Source: Norana najaformis (Eukaryota; Annelida; Clitellata; Crassiclitellata; Hormogastridae). From it: DNA of 64,000 nt. Positions 1 through 10,790 of the stretch are shown piece after piece. How positions within the stretch are numbered: the first letter of the stretch is position 1; each line of letters opens with the position of its first letter. The translations under genes were made by a program, and so were the position numbers. The DNA is taken from the NCBI GenBank assembly GCA_964023275.1, contig OZ029916.1:11338607-11402606 (forward strand), read 5' to 3'. The notes under the pieces were generated by a model, which was given only the letters and a program-made list of their open reading frames with translations, had not been told where the DNA came from and searched no databases.

Positions 1-59
1 CCCCACCATGCAGGAGAGGCATACAACATCCTGGCCAGTGTTGTAGCTCAGACAACGTC

Positions 60-600
60 ATAGAGCCGAGAGACAACGAGGTCATGTGCTACAAGAATTT
101 GTATGGCATACAAAGAGTGGCGCACCTGACTATGAATCTGATCAATATGAGAATCAAACCTTAACATACTAGATTGGGTAACACCCAATATTAACATCTC
201 TTTAACCAGGAATCACATTAGGTAAAACTATTTGCTGATTTCTCATTCTCGGCCGGTGAATTATCATTTCATATGTCTTTTTATGATTAAGTTTTAAGTT
301 ACACGTAGCCGCCCAAAAGGTAACTTGGTTCAGTTCAGCCTAGACCATCAGGCTATTGCAGGATGGTATAAGAAAGTAACTATCATCAGCATATTTAATT
401 AACCTACTGTTGGGTGCTAAAGGCTTAAACTTGGATATGGCAATTAGGAAATTCACTGGTCCCAAACCCAAACCCTGAACAATACTGGAATTTATGCCAA
501 CTAAGGTAGAGACAGTGTCATGAAGCTTAGTACAATGGTGTCAGTTGGTCAGGTAGGAAATTATCCAATTATAATGTTGGAAACCAATGCATTAGGCAAG
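60..600 (-). pseudogene. LINE reverse transcriptase fragment
   Basis: Translation of the minus strand gives a non-LTR retrotransposon reverse transcriptase piece: a segment reading SIVQGLGLGP (the usual QGS/GP block before the active site), then KYADDS around 378-398 as the catalytic A-x-D-D box, followed by a decayed tail. The N-terminal side includes WIISYLTN, a common phrase just upstream in jockey/CR1-like LINEs. Stops and frame changes show it is dead. The 5' and 3' limits are not clear because the element runs to the window edge. Confidence 0.7.
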
Positions 601-639
601 AGGGGTCTGATTCTACAAATAGCAAATACTCTGTTTTTG

Positions 640-1220
640 TATTTTCTCAGTTGCAGTTCAGCTTGTCATGTTCTCTCCAACTCTATCACTTGTTCCATCC
701 TTCTTTGTTCTGCCTCAAGTCTTCTTTGTTCAGCTTCTGCTCTTTCTTTCGTTTCTGTTGCTTCTTGTTCTAGTCTTCTCTGTCTGGCTGCCTTGGCTTC
801 TGCTACCTGCATTTCCATTTGTTGCCTATGATTTTCCATCATCTACAACATGGCTCTGATTGTGCAAGAGGCCAGAGGTTTTTCTACTGGCCCTTTCTCT
901 GATTTAGCTCCTACACCACTTCCACTGCTTCTTCAACTAGCCACTCTTTCACCAATGCATCCAATAATGTCTCATGACTCCAATCTTTTATTTGCTCCAC
1001 CTTCAAGCCATACTTAATTAGGGCCTGCTTATGCAGCTCTGTATCCAGTTTTAATGTCTGATTTTCGGCCAACAATGGTTCCATCTTACTTATTCCTAGA
1101 CCTTTTGAGACAAATATTTTAGCAGCAAAATAATTCTTTACACAATGTGCAAAATAACACTTCTGTGCAAATGCTGATGATGTTATTAAAATAATCTTCA
1201 AATACAGCATGCTGATTTTA
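640..1220 (-). pseudogene. gag/ORF1-like coiled-coil remnant
   Basis: The minus strand encodes an open stretch from 1210 to 911 and then, in nearby frames, a strongly charged heptad-like region at about 660-850 rich in Glu, Arg, Gln and Ala (for example EAEQRRLEAEQRRMEQ). Such coiled coils are common in retrotransposon gag or LINE ORF1 proteins. It lies directly upstream, in the same direction, of the reverse transcriptase fragment at 60-600, which fits ORF1 followed by ORF2, but the junction is broken and no zinc knuckle is visible. A host coiled-coil exon is the alternative. Confidence 0.4.
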
Positions 1221-1634
1221 GTTTATCTTGTCTTCCATATGGATCTTTTATTTCAGATCCTCCCTGTCAACATTAACTTCCACCATGAGCATCTTCCTTT
1301 TTCGTGATTACAGGATCCTCCGATGACTCCAATCAAATCATTGCTCACCGACTGAAACTGAACCCTGGGAAAGTTGGCCATCACACGTAATTGCTTGTTG
1401 AATTTCAAATCTCATTCCTTCATTCACTCTGTTTGCATCATTGGATGAAACTGTCCACCAGCATTGAATTCTTCTGTTGAATTTTAGTCCACCAGCACTG
1501 GATTCTTCTTCATTGAATCTGCTACCTTCCTATTTCTCTCAGCTTAAACACAACCCACCCTAACAGCTCCTTCCCCCTTCTCTCTTCTGGCATTCATGGT
1601 TCTTGACATGGCATCTTTGGCTGACTTGACGCAG

Positions 1635-1715
1635 TGCTTGCGAACAAGCTGGTGCCCTGCGCTTAACTTTTAAGTAGCGCTTTAGAAATTTGGAGTTCAC
1701 AATTTATAAAATGTG
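1635..1715 (+). repeat. Old LINE 3'-end fragment (family of 34690-34760)
   Basis: This stretch resembles the 3' terminus seen at 23240-23310 and 34690-34760: a segment ending in an AAGCTGGT-like word, then CTTAACTTT, GCGCT, and a terminal GAAAT..GGAG..ACAATT. It is strongly diverged and short, so only its identity as an old truncated insertion is suggested. Confidence 0.4.
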
Positions 1716-1998
1716 TGTGATCCTTGGTTCTTCTAAATCCACTGGTCTCCATTTGTCTGGGATACCGCATGGGTCCGTCTAGGGCCCACTGCTTCATGTT
1801 TTATCATTAATACTTATTCTTGAACTTTGAATGTTTTTTTACAAAATTCACGATATTGAGTTCTGGCTGATACCTGGATTTAGTCAAAAATGTGGTGTGA
1901 AGCCTACTAGACACCAGTTATTGCTGTTGAAATAGGCCACCTTCCAAAGGTTGAGGCTGTGACTGACATACTAAGGTTACTAGGCTTTCTTCAGTTAC

Positions 1999-2043
1999 CT
2001 TTTTCCTCTTGAACTGGTCTTTTAGTAGTTCTTCTAGTTCTTC
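1999..2043 (-). CDS. Putative 45-bp internal exon of split minus-strand gene
   Basis: On the minus strand a pyrimidine-rich acceptor ending in GGGCAG precedes 15 open codons, EELEELLKDQFKRKK, followed by a GTAACT donor. Both borders are phase 0, matching the exon at 2765-2842. The peptide is a charged helix. This is the most downstream exon I can see; sequence further toward position 1 is transposon-derived, so the 3' end of the gene may lie outside the window. I do not recognise the protein. It is inferred to belong to the same gene as the exons at 2765, 11097, 12346 and 15816. Confidence 0.45.
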
Positions 2044-2764
2044 CTGCCCAGTAAAAAATAAAAAATCTAATATGTACAGAGTCAACAACATCCAATAAAC
2101 AGTTAAACTACAAAATTAAAAATTATAAACATGGAGAAATAAACATTTCCTACTTTATGATGCAAAAGACAACAGAAGATAATTTGCTATAAATCTAACA
2201 TTGCAACAGAAAAACTGCCACAATTTGTAGTAACCACATTCTGCCACAGTAGCATAACCCTGTTTTATCAGTGACATGTCTTAATTATAGGATATTGGGT
2301 TTGTTAACCTCTTTAAACCCAAAGCTCCCAACTGGATTGATTTCAAAATTCACAGAGATGATAACGTTAAAGAGATATCCATCTTGCAAAAGTTATCTTA
2401 AATGACACCCAGGTTATAATTGCAAATTATGTCTTGACTTTTTTGTTTCTTGAAAAGTGCACATTATAACCACTTTTTATACAAATAGCTTATTTGTGGA
2501 ATTCATCTTAGGATATGCCTTTTCTAGGTTTGAATGTTCAAAACTAAAATTAAAAAAATTCTGAGAGAAAAAAACACGAACATTGCAAAATTATTCAGTT
2601 TTGGATCTCTTTTAAAGTTTTTTTGAGTAATGTCAAAATGCAAAGGCAATTAGAATGGATTGTCCATTTGAATTAAACTAAATTTAATGCAAAATGGTAT
2701 CTATTTGAGCAGTTTTATTGATTAGTAACTCAAAGCAATAATAGCAATAACACAGTATACTTAC

Positions 2765-2842
2765 CACATCAGCAAAGCATTCAACCATATCAGGCCTAGA
2801 CCTGTGTGTCACAGACTGATTCAGTTCATAGTCTGCATTTAT
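2765..2842 (-). CDS. Putative 78-bp internal exon of split minus-strand gene
   Basis: Minus strand: an acceptor ending TTGCTTTTCAG, then 26 open codons beginning INADYELNQSVTHRSRPDMV and ending ECFADV, then a strong donor GTAAGTAT. Phase 0 at both sides, so it can join exon 1999-2043 directly and can receive the exon at 11097-11263, which also ends in phase 0. The sequence composition and splice sites look like a real host exon rather than transposon debris, but I cannot name the family. Confidence 0.55.
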
Positions 2843-2890
2843 CTGAAAAGCAACATGGCTGGGTGCTAATGATATAATGAACAATATCAA

Positions 2891-3613
2891 GATAAGAAGA
2901 GATCAAGAGGAAACAACAAAGCATCAAGACAGGACATCGGGATGATGCCACAAAACATGGTCCATCTGCAGGAGCAGCTACAGGTTTCAAAGTTTTGAGG
3001 GTGTTGTAAAGAAGGCTTGATTAGGAATGAGTTAGCAAAGGGGCAGCCAACAGGAGGGATTTGCAGTATTACTAGCAACTTATGTTACCAACGTTTCTTG
3101 GTAATTTTTACGCAACCTACTGAGTCTGGTGTATATAAATGTGGACTTCATCAGGACAATGTTCAAAAACTTCCAATTGAACTCTAGTGTACTGTGTAGT
3201 TAGTCCTTACTCTGAAGTTCTCTAACCAATTATAGTTCAATCGATATCCCACAATGCACTTCACCTCTAAAACGATAACCCATGTGAATTTCATAAATTC
3301 CTTAATCCTATACCCTACATGTCGGCCACAAAGTATCTCAAGCCTATCAATCACTTCTAAGGCTTTCCATTCAAAACATAAGTCTCATCTTTACAGCACA
3401 TAATATGGTACAATTGTGGGTTCAATTTTGCCCAGGAAAATTGGGGTTTCATGAACAAACATCAACCATGAGCCATTTTATAATCAGCATTTTATTTTTA
3501 TGACCTGCATTTCATTTTTATAACCAGCATTTTACTTTTATAACCAGCAGTTATTCAGCCAGGCCATCTCATAGTACAATTCTTTTAAACTGTGGAAGCT
3601 CCAGCAGCTTCTA
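2891..3613. other. No gene seen; intronic or intergenic
   Basis: AT-rich unique-looking sequence with short degenerate repeats (three copies of a CAGCATTTTA/TTTTTATAACC-like unit near 3485-3550). No open frame with recognisable motifs and no splice-bordered exon was found. It lies inside the proposed minus-strand gene, just before the MULE-like element. Confidence 0.5.
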
Positions 3614-3893
3614 GGACAATAACCCCCCGGACAATTACCCCCCCGGACAATAACCCCCGGACAATAACCCCCGAGACAATAACCCCCCATGCAAATAACC
3701 CCCCGGACAGTATCCCCCTATACTGATATATTAATTATATAAATATACAAATAATGTATATTAATATACATTATAATATATATTAGTTTATATATTAATT
3801 TATTAGACATATATTGGAGAACCATGCAACGTCACAGTATGAAATTAAATGTGTAACAGAAAATGCTGTTTATTATTTATTAGTTTATTGAAC

Positions 3894-4088
3894 TTAAAAG
3901 GAAAGGTTGTGAGCTATTCCACGTAGATAGTCAAGAACATTGCGCTCATTGTAGTTGTTAATGACGGCTTGTAATGCTTGTTCTCTTTGAACAAATCCAA
4001 TGAACTTCCAAATGACTGGATGAAAACTGCCGACGTTTGACTGAAAACTTCTAGTCCAGCCTTCAACCGAATTGTTTGTTCTGCCCAA
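3894..4088 (-). pseudogene. MULE-type transposase C-terminal fragment
   Basis: The 64-codon frame begins with the stretch RTNNSVEGWTRSF near its N-terminus and continues HPVIWKFI. The pattern R-T-N-N-x-x-E-G-W-x-R-x-F followed by H-P-x-I-W-x-F-I is familiar from the C-terminal part of Mutator-like transposases found with FLYWCH domains in invertebrate genomes. The catalytic DDE core and zinc fingers are absent, so it cannot be active. It sits between inverted arrays, which supports a transposon remnant over a host gene. Confidence 0.6.
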
Positions 4089-4219
4089 TTGTCTAATAAT
4101 TGTCCAATATTTAGTTTTGGATGTTTGGTAATTCTTTCATGTCTACTCTCTGCCCAGTTGTCTAATAATTGTCTAATAATTAGTTTTTGATGTATGGTGA
4201 GCCTTTCATGTCTACTCTT
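4082..4219 (+). repeat. 69-bp tandem duplication inside the MULE-like element
   Basis: Two consecutive copies with period 69 (4082-4150 and 4151-4219), each starting TGCCCA.TTGTCTAATAATTG and ending CTTTCATGTCTACTCT. They differ by about ten substitutions, so the duplication is not recent. It lies between the transposase fragment and the right inverted array. Confidence 0.8.
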
Positions 4220-4727
4220 TACTGTATGTACTGTATCAGTACAAGGGGTAATTGTCCGGGGGTGGTTATTTGCATGGGGGGTTATTGTCCAGGGGGTTAT
4301 TGTCCGGGGGTTATTGTCCGGGGGGTAATTGTCCGGGGGTTATTGTCCTGTTACCCTCCAGCCTTAGTTGGTTTTGGAGATCTACTGTTTGCAGAAGAAG
4401 ACTTCTAAAATCAGTAGCATTTCCTGAACACATTATATATCAATCTTTTATTTCACCAAACATTGGTAGGATGAGCATAAAAACAAAAGAATAAAGGAAA
4501 AAACAATATTACAGGATATACTTGAGGACAGCAGACCTGCCTGTAATGTTATAGGAAATGTTGCCACATCTATAACCCTATGAGAACAGCTCAATTCAGG
4601 TGGCTGAGAAAAACATATTATTATTTTTTTTGCCCCGAGGTATTTATGATTCCTCAGGGAGCTGAAAAATTATCCGGATGAAAAAATTGTATTCTGGGAT
4701 GGCTAATCTTCGTTGATGTCAGACTCC

Positions 4728-5570
4728 TCAAAAGTGCCCTGGAAGGCAATCAAATTGAATTGTGCAGGCAACACGTTGGAAAAGGAAAGCGGTCTCCCTT
4801 GGGTCTTCAGAAACCCTGGTCAAGTGTCCACCCAGATTAGATAAGAACTCCAGGCTCTGTAAATTTATCGGGCCAAGGGTCTCGAAGGCCAAAGGGATGA
4901 ACTGATAAGAAGCCGATAAATCGGTATATTTGGTGATCTTCCTCTGAGCAGCCAACTCTGCCACTGTGCCTGCATTTGTGGCTGTGTGAGGCAAGTAAGA
5001 ATCGGCCAAAGTGTCGACAACAGTAACATCCCAGACCATAGACCTGCCCGCCTGCCAGGGAATGAGAGTAGCGCCATCTGGGCGTTTATCGTCGGATCTT
5101 GAAAGTCCAACTGGTTCTTTAGAGGAAGGGAAACCCGCTTTCACTAAAGCTCGCCAGATTAGGTCATTTAGAGCTGAGTGTCTGGCAGTCCTACCGGGTC
5201 CAAGACGACAAGCCATACCATGAGAACCATCAGTCAAGGCCACTGAACCACAAGGGCACCTACGAGTGGTGCAGATCTCAGCACCGAGGCGCAAACCGAC
5301 GGCCACTCGTACTGCCTCATCTCCGAGTCTTAGACCACAGGCACTTATTGGAAGGGCAAACAGCCAGTCACTAGAATGAGGTGAAGCCACCGCCATGACC
5401 AGCGCCCTGTGATAGTCCGTTACGGCAGATGCTTGTAGGGTTTCAATGTCCTTCATAATTAAAGGACGATCCCATGCTGATTGTTTATGTGCAACTGGGT
5501 CGTCTGGAAAGGGTACATTTGACACTAAACTCCACTGGGACCTGGCCAAAAGAAAGGCATCATCTCCCAC
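4728..5570 (-). CDS. LINE ORF2 C-terminus with CCHC and restriction-like endonuclease motif
   Basis: A 280-codon uninterrupted frame. Residues C105, C107, H117 and C121 followed by RH at 130-131 resemble the zinc-binding region preceding the endonuclease in R2/R4-type LINEs. RPD at 163-165 and WDVTVVD with D181 fit the PD-x(12-15)-D core of restriction-like endonucleases, which nick target DNA for target-primed reverse transcription. The C-terminus (ETAFLFQRV) resembles the end of widespread aquatic-invertebrate LINE ORFs. The upstream reverse transcriptase lies in other frames, so the copy as a whole is dead although this part is open. Two more copies of this region are at 45143-45427 and 17180-17420. 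Confidence 0.7.
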   Translation of the reverse strand: MGDDAFLLARSQWSLVSNVPFPDDPVAHKQSAWDRPLIMKDIETLQASAVTDYHRALVMAVASPHSSDWLFALPISACGLRLGDEAVRVAVGLRLGAEICTTRRCPCGSVALTDGSHGMACRLGPGRTARHSALNDLIWRALVKAGFPSSKEPVGLSRSDDKRPDGATLIPWQAGRSMVWDVTVVDTLADSYLPHTATNAGTVAELAAQRKITKYTDLSASYQFIPLAFETLGPINLQSLEFLSNLGGHLTRVSEDPRETAFLFQRVACTIQFDCLPGHF

Positions 5571-5723
5571 AGCATCAGTACAGGATCTGGCCAGGATGGG
5601 TGCCTAGAGAGGGGTCGTACCTGCGGCTGAGGCCAAAAAGGCTGGAAGTGCCACCGAGGTTGCACGTCTAATACCCAATCCACCATCCTTTACCGGGAGC
5701 GAGGCCTGAAGCCAGTGCATGTC

Positions 5724-6603
5724 CTACAAAGCCAAGTTCAAAGTGCTCCAGAGGCCATCTTGCAGTACAAGATCAAACACGCTCAAGCACGGGTGGTCCA
5801 TACAAGGGGCACATCTGAGGGTGTGAAGCAAAGTAGGTGAGCTAAGAGAGCAGCAAAGAAGGACGAGGGCGTCATGCCTATCAACAGATGCTAGGCGCGA
5901 GACACCGACCCTGAGTTCTGAAACTCTGGTCTCCAGAACAGACCTGAGGGTTCCCCCAAGAGATAAAGGTGCTCCCAAGTAACAGGCATCATCAGGTAAT
6001 GTTGCTGAAAAGTGGTTTAGTGGGTCCGGAAGAATGACCTCGCATTTTGTGATGTTCAAAGTCAGACCCATTGCACCAGCTTCTGACATGATAACTCCCC
6101 ACATCCCCAGCCACAACAGAGATCTTACCGCCCAGAGTTAGGTCATCAAGATAACCCAGCACCAGGGAAGAGGACAGACGTGAAAGCAGCGGTTGCAGAG
6201 GCAGACAAAAGAGGAGAGGACCCAAAGGGTTCCTCTGCTGAGGGCCAGTTTGTGATAAGATGGAAAAGTCACAAAATTTTAAAACTGAAGGTGTTCCATA
6301 AGCAATATGGCAGTACGGGTATAGTTCAAGGATCAGATTTGCCACCGCTTCCAGCATAGGTCTGTGATTAAGACTGTTAAATGCGTTGCTAAAGTCAAGC
6401 TTCACTAACACTGAGTCTTGTGGCAAGCAAGCAAGAAATCGACGAGTGGCATGAACCGCCGCTTCGCAGCCGCCAGGAGTGCTAACCCCAAGTTGCAGAG
6501 GAGAGAAGTAATCGGACAGGTTGTTCAAAGCAAAAGAATTAGCGCATTTAGAGGCCAAGCGGCGCCAAACATATCCTACGGCAATGGGGCAGAGCCCACC
6601 TGA
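5724..6603 (-). pseudogene. LINE reverse transcriptase (RLE-type family), frameshifted
   Basis: Two overlapping frames (5992-6558 and 5724-6116) carry one reverse transcriptase. Visible blocks are VKLDFSNAFNSL (finger/palm, with the first Asp), a PQQRNPLGPLLF block where the usual QGDP has become QRNP, and GYLDDLTLGG with the YLDD active site at about 6143-6157. Further upstream the frame shifts again: WWYFNSLKEEVR can be matched to family sequence near 6600-6650. The frameshifts and the altered QGDP block show it is a pseudogene. It feeds directly into the CCHC/PD-D region at 4728-5570. Confidence 0.7.
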
Positions 6604-6881
6604 CTTCTTCCTTAAGGCTATTAAAGTACCACCAAAAAGAATGGGAGTGATTGTGCTTGGACAGGAGCCTTATTATTATTATTATTATAAAACCTTTTAA
6701 CGCGCACAAAGTCACACAGAAATGCGAATCGGAGGCATGGATAGTCAGTCGCCAGGTGAAAAAAGTTAGATATCCAGACATTTGAAAGCCAGTGTGAAAT
6801 AGTGAGCTTTCAGGCATTTCTTAAAAGAAGGAAAGGAGTTCGACTTTAGGAGAAACATTGGAATCGTTGAAGTTTTTAAGT

Positions 6882-7737
6882 TCAAGATTTGAGATACCTG
6901 TAAAAACCATATTGGCATAATCGAGGTGAGAGCAGACTACAGAACAGGCTACATACAGTCTGTGCCATGTCTTTGGTAAGAGCTGACCTGATGTGACGTA
7001 ATGCCCTGATATGATAGAAAAAAGATTTGCAGAGGTTTGTTATGTGAGGTCGAAATGTGAGATTGCTCTCCAAAATTACTCCAAGTGTTTTGACCATGTG
7101 TGATAGCAGAACAGCAGTGCCAGCTAGGTCAATGCTGGTGGCATGAGCCAAACATGATCGCCTCAGATTTATCTGGATTTATGGCCAAACCATTGAAACA
7201 AAACCAGGCATGAATAGAAGAGAGACACTCTTCAAGCATTACTTTGCCTGACTGATCATTGGGTGACAGAGCAATGTAAAGCTGAGTGTCATCTGTGTAC
7301 TGCTGTAACGTCACTTCAAAGTGGTTGGTTATGCGGCTGATTGGTGATGTGAAGATTGTGAATAATAAGGGGCCAAGGACAGATCCCGGTGGAACACCAG
7401 CAGTGCAGAAAGGATCAGACCGAGCAGAACCAAAGCCCACTTGTTGAGACCTACTGCAGAGGTAAGAAGCTTACCAGTTTAAGGCAGTCCCAGACACTCC
7501 AAAGCTTTTACTGATTCTAGAAAGTAGTTGGTGGTCGACAGTGTCAAAAGCAGCACTAAGGTCGAGGCACACTGAAAGAAATGCCTGTACAGAATCGACA
7601 GATGAAAAAATGTTGTCCAGTGTGAAGGTAAGAGCAGTTTCAGTTGAGTAGCCTTTATTGGTAAGCTGACTGGTAAGGACTGAAGTTAGGTGATGAAGTA
7701 ATGTGTTTCTTAATCCATGCAAGGAAGAGACGTTCAA
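6882..7737 (-). pseudogene. Reverse transcriptase of the CR1/L2-like LINE
   Basis: Three consecutive frames give the palm and thumb of a LINE reverse transcriptase: CLDLSAAFDTVDHQLL (first catalytic Asp), VPPGSVLGPLLFTIF, QQYTDDTQLY with the Y-x-D-D box at about 7288-7299, then NPDKSEAIMFG and KTLGVILESNLTFRPHI. These are the canonical successive blocks of the CR1/jockey group. At least two frame changes separate them. No ribonuclease H domain is seen. Confidence 0.8.
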
Positions 7738-8330
7738 GAATCTTAGAAATGTTGAGATTGGAGATGGGTCTAAAATTTGAGAGGTTGTTGGTGTCTATGT
7801 CAGTTTTTTTAAGTAAAGGCGTAACTAATGCTGATTTAAAACATGATGGAAAATAGACAAGTTGGCCAAGTGTGCAATCAGATATGAGAAAACATCAGAA
7901 CAAGAGACAATGAGTGATGTTGGTATGAAGTCCACTGGAGAGGACTTAGGAACAGTGTGTGATTAAGCAGAGACAGGACTTCAAAGTATGTGACAGGCGG
8001 AATGTCATTAAAGGCAGTACCACAGAAGTCAGTCAAGTAGCAAGTCATTCCAAATTAAATAACTACTACATTGAGCAATTTTACATTTGAGATTGTTAAT
8101 TCTGTTAGCAAAAATGAAGCAAAGTCAGAACATAGTTTCTGGTTCTCTTGTTCTGAGCAGGTGACAGCATCCTTTGAATGCAGAAGATGCTGAGAGATGC
8201 GCCATCGGTCCCGAGAGGTCTGAGCTTATTTCAGCTGGCTGGAGTAGTAAGAGCTCTTAGAGTCATTTATGAGCTTGTTGTAAGGCGGCACTGATGTCCC
8301 CCTCAAGGCCAGTACTTTTCCATCTTTATT

Positions 8331-8606
8331 CTAGTCGATGACGTTCTCTCTTACCTCTGAGGAAAGCCACCTTGTTATAAGTTTAGAAGGTCGCCGATAG
8401 CAGGCATGAATAGGGACTTTATCCAACTTGAGTGACACAGTTCTCTTGAGCTGTTCAGCAAAATCATCTGCAGTGCTTGCTGGTGTAGTGAACAGATCCA
8501 ACATATATGTAATTGACAATAGCATTATCACTGAGCAAACACTTTCTGAGAAAATGGGATCTTCCTCTTTCAGAAGAGAAAGTGAACTACAGTATTCTGA
8601 AATCAA
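8331..8606 (-). pseudogene. LINE linker between endonuclease and RT
   Basis: A 91-codon frame with RRPSKLITRWLSSEVREN near the C-terminus. This corresponds to the linker that joins the APE endonuclease to the reverse transcriptase in the same LINE family; the homologous words RRPTKPITKWLSAEAK are present on the plus strand at 26540-26600. It lies just upstream of the reverse transcriptase of the element at 6663-8760. Confidence 0.55.
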
Positions 8607-8760
8607 GACTAAAAATGATTTTTCAGAAGGGGCATTTGCATTTTACATAAACAACATTCTGAATAACCATCAATATAGCTCATCAGAAAATGTGACAATT
8701 ATAATGTGCTGTTTCTTACAGCCAGCAGTGAATGAAAAGTGATGATAAGGTGATTTTATA

Positions 8761-10790
8761 CAATTGATGAATATTGTGCAGTTACTAGCTGCATACTTTC
8801 TGATGTTGCACCCAGTTTCACTTAAACTTGTCTGGTTGTTTTATTGAATTTACCTCTTCTGAATCTGGAAGATGTCTATTCTGGTTTCAGAAAAGCCTCA
8901 AAAGAACACAGGCTGAATGAGTTGTCTAACTACCAACTTGATGCTGCATCATTTGGTAAAATTAAGCGCTGAGAGCACCAAGCAACTGGTTTTATTTTTC
9001 AGAGTTAACAATGCAACTACCACTGCATTTGAGAATTTAATCAGGGAGTGATTTTTAAGCATAATAGGAGCAAATGTAAATGCTAATTTTTTCCCCTGGG
9101 CAAGTTCACACTTCCAGTGGCACCCCATTTATCACAGAGCTGGGTCTCATCCATCTGGTTGTTGTATGACTGAATCCATCACTTAGCAACATCATTTGTA
9201 GCCTTGTTTCTTTTTTCTCTTCCTCCTTTCATCATCACCTGGCATGCCTCCAACATGACAGTAGCAGTTTCTATGACACCCCACCAGCCAAATGATCCTG
9301 TGCTTATTTCAAGGGCACTTGTAGATGAACCTCTACCAAAGATACCTCAAGGTTTGCATGGACTGTTCAACCAGTCCTTATTTTTTAGCCCCTAGGCAGC
9401 GAACTGGATGTCATGGCTGGAGTGCACTGGCATGGTCTTAACTGGTTTATTAGCAGAGTTGGAATGTATTAAGCCTCTATGTTTGGCAGTGAACAGTCAA
9501 AAGAGAAAAGGAAGGAGCATAATGAATCAGCTTCAGCAAGTTTTAATTTCTTTTGTGAGCAAAATCTGACACTACAGAGTATAAAGTTTTGTTGAATTAT
9601 AAGAGCACTTATAAGCAATTTAGAGTTTTAAATTCATTTTAGGAGCAAATACTTGCTATATTCGACTTTAAACAGTTCTTCAACACACTTCTTATAACAA
9701 ACTCTTCATTCACCCTTCACTAAAACCTACATTAACAGACTATCTCTGACTACTGGCAACTCTGTCTGAATCTAAACTCTCTCATGGTTCACACTTTCAT
9801 ACTCAGTCATCGTAAAGAGTGGTAATGTTTAAAAGTCCTCTTCTGACACTACCTCTAACACATCTTCTAACACACCTTCCAAGAGACAAGTGCATCGGCA
9901 CCTGCCGCCATCAGACAAGTAAGTTTAGTACATACATTCACACTCTTCAAAGAACTGAAAGTTTAGAGACTGCAGAAGAGGGCCAGCTGAGAACCAAGCT
10001 GCCTACAATGTTTTGTAATTTGCATGCTAGTTATATGACCCTTAGCAGATGCCAACAGCTGGAGTTTTGCAGGCTTTAGGAATTAATTCACGCATTCTGA
10101 CTGAATTGAATACACAGTGCCAAGGGCTACAAGTATCCCTTGCATGTTGGACACCAGTCCAGTGAGGATGGTCTAAGCTACCTACACCCAAAAAATTGCA
10201 TTCTTCTTTAGCTCACAATTCTATCTAGTAATAGTATTTCACAGCCCATAATACTAAAACACCAGCCTGCCTCAATTGTGGCATCTTCTACAAATGCAAC
10301 CATGACTTCAAAGGCAAGGCTCATTTTGAGGAAATGGTAACAAAGACCAAAATTTAAAACAAATTTACAACTGGCTAGATCAGGATCATGTTGACTGCAT
10401 TCAAGAGCTAGTAAAACAACAAATGAAAAATCTAACAACTTCACCTACATGTCACCAGATCCAAGAGAGGCACTTGATGTTGTTCAAAGAAACAACTCGA
10501 TTGACAAGAGCCAAACAATATTTTCAAACACTGCTATGCAGCTAAACCACTTACCAAATTTGTGAAATGCAGCATTTTGGGATAAGTTGTTATCCACAAC
10601 AATCAAAAATAGTAAGAAAAAGTTAAAGAAAAAACTGTTTAATAGCTGTTCTCAATAAATGAAATGCAATGCCCTCTTGTCTCAAATACAAATATGAATT
10701 TCAGCCATAGAACAGTATAAAGCAATACTGTATTTGTTTCTACCACTATTGGCATTATGCAGTTTTCACTCACCATCACCCCACCACTGA
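8761..10790. other. No gene seen
   Basis: Mostly unique-looking AT-rich sequence with only short frames lacking motifs. One minus-strand donor-like GTAAGT is present at about 10546-10551, but no matching acceptor and open exon could be paired to it. The stretch 10780-10930 is a degenerate CACCAT/CACCAC-rich run. The whole region lies within the proposed minus-strand split gene. Confidence 0.5.

Larger units (their letters stand above)
3614..4348 (-). mobile_element. MULE-like DNA transposon with inverted tandem-repeat ends
   Basis: The two ends are mirror images. The left arm (3614-3720) is a run of about seven units of GGACAATAACCCCC type, and the right arm (about 4240-4348) is the reverse complement in the same unit order, including the odd unit containing ATGCAAATAACC in both. 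Between them lies an AT-rich stretch and a minus-strand fragment (3894-4088) resembling the C-terminus of MULE/FLYWCH transposases. The element is about 735 bp and clearly non-autonomous. I found no convincing 8-9 bp target duplication, so the exact termini remain open. Confidence 0.65.
4616..6662 (-). mobile_element. RLE-type LINE, copy 1 (5'-truncated)
   Basis: Minus-strand non-LTR retrotransposon. Its reverse transcriptase (5724-6603) is followed by a C-terminal Cys/His and PD..D endonuclease-like region (4728-5570) and a short 3' UTR containing the words CCTGAGG..TCATAAATACCTCGGG and an A/T-rich tail at about 4616-4630. The same 3' end occurs at 37367-37500, 44584-44690 and 56624-56700. 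At 6663 it meets the 3' end of another LINE, consistent with insertion of that LINE into this one or 5' truncation here. Confidence 0.75.
6663..8760 (-). mobile_element. CR1/L2-like LINE with (TAA)n tail
   Basis: Minus-strand LINE. The 3' end carries a short TAA-type repeat (about 6671-6687), preceded by a 3' UTR, then reverse transcriptase fragments at 6882-7151, 7129-7440 and 7471-7737 and an upstream linker fragment at 8331-8606 with the phrase RRPSKLITRWLS. The same linker phrase occurs at 26540-26640 in another copy of the family. The frames are broken by shifts, so it is inactive. Its 5' limit near 8760 is approximate. Confidence 0.75.

Noticed and set aside
3614-4348. Regularly spaced repeats resembling a CRISPR array
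   Set aside because: Units are contiguous without unique spacers and are mirrored at two ends of an animal transposon.
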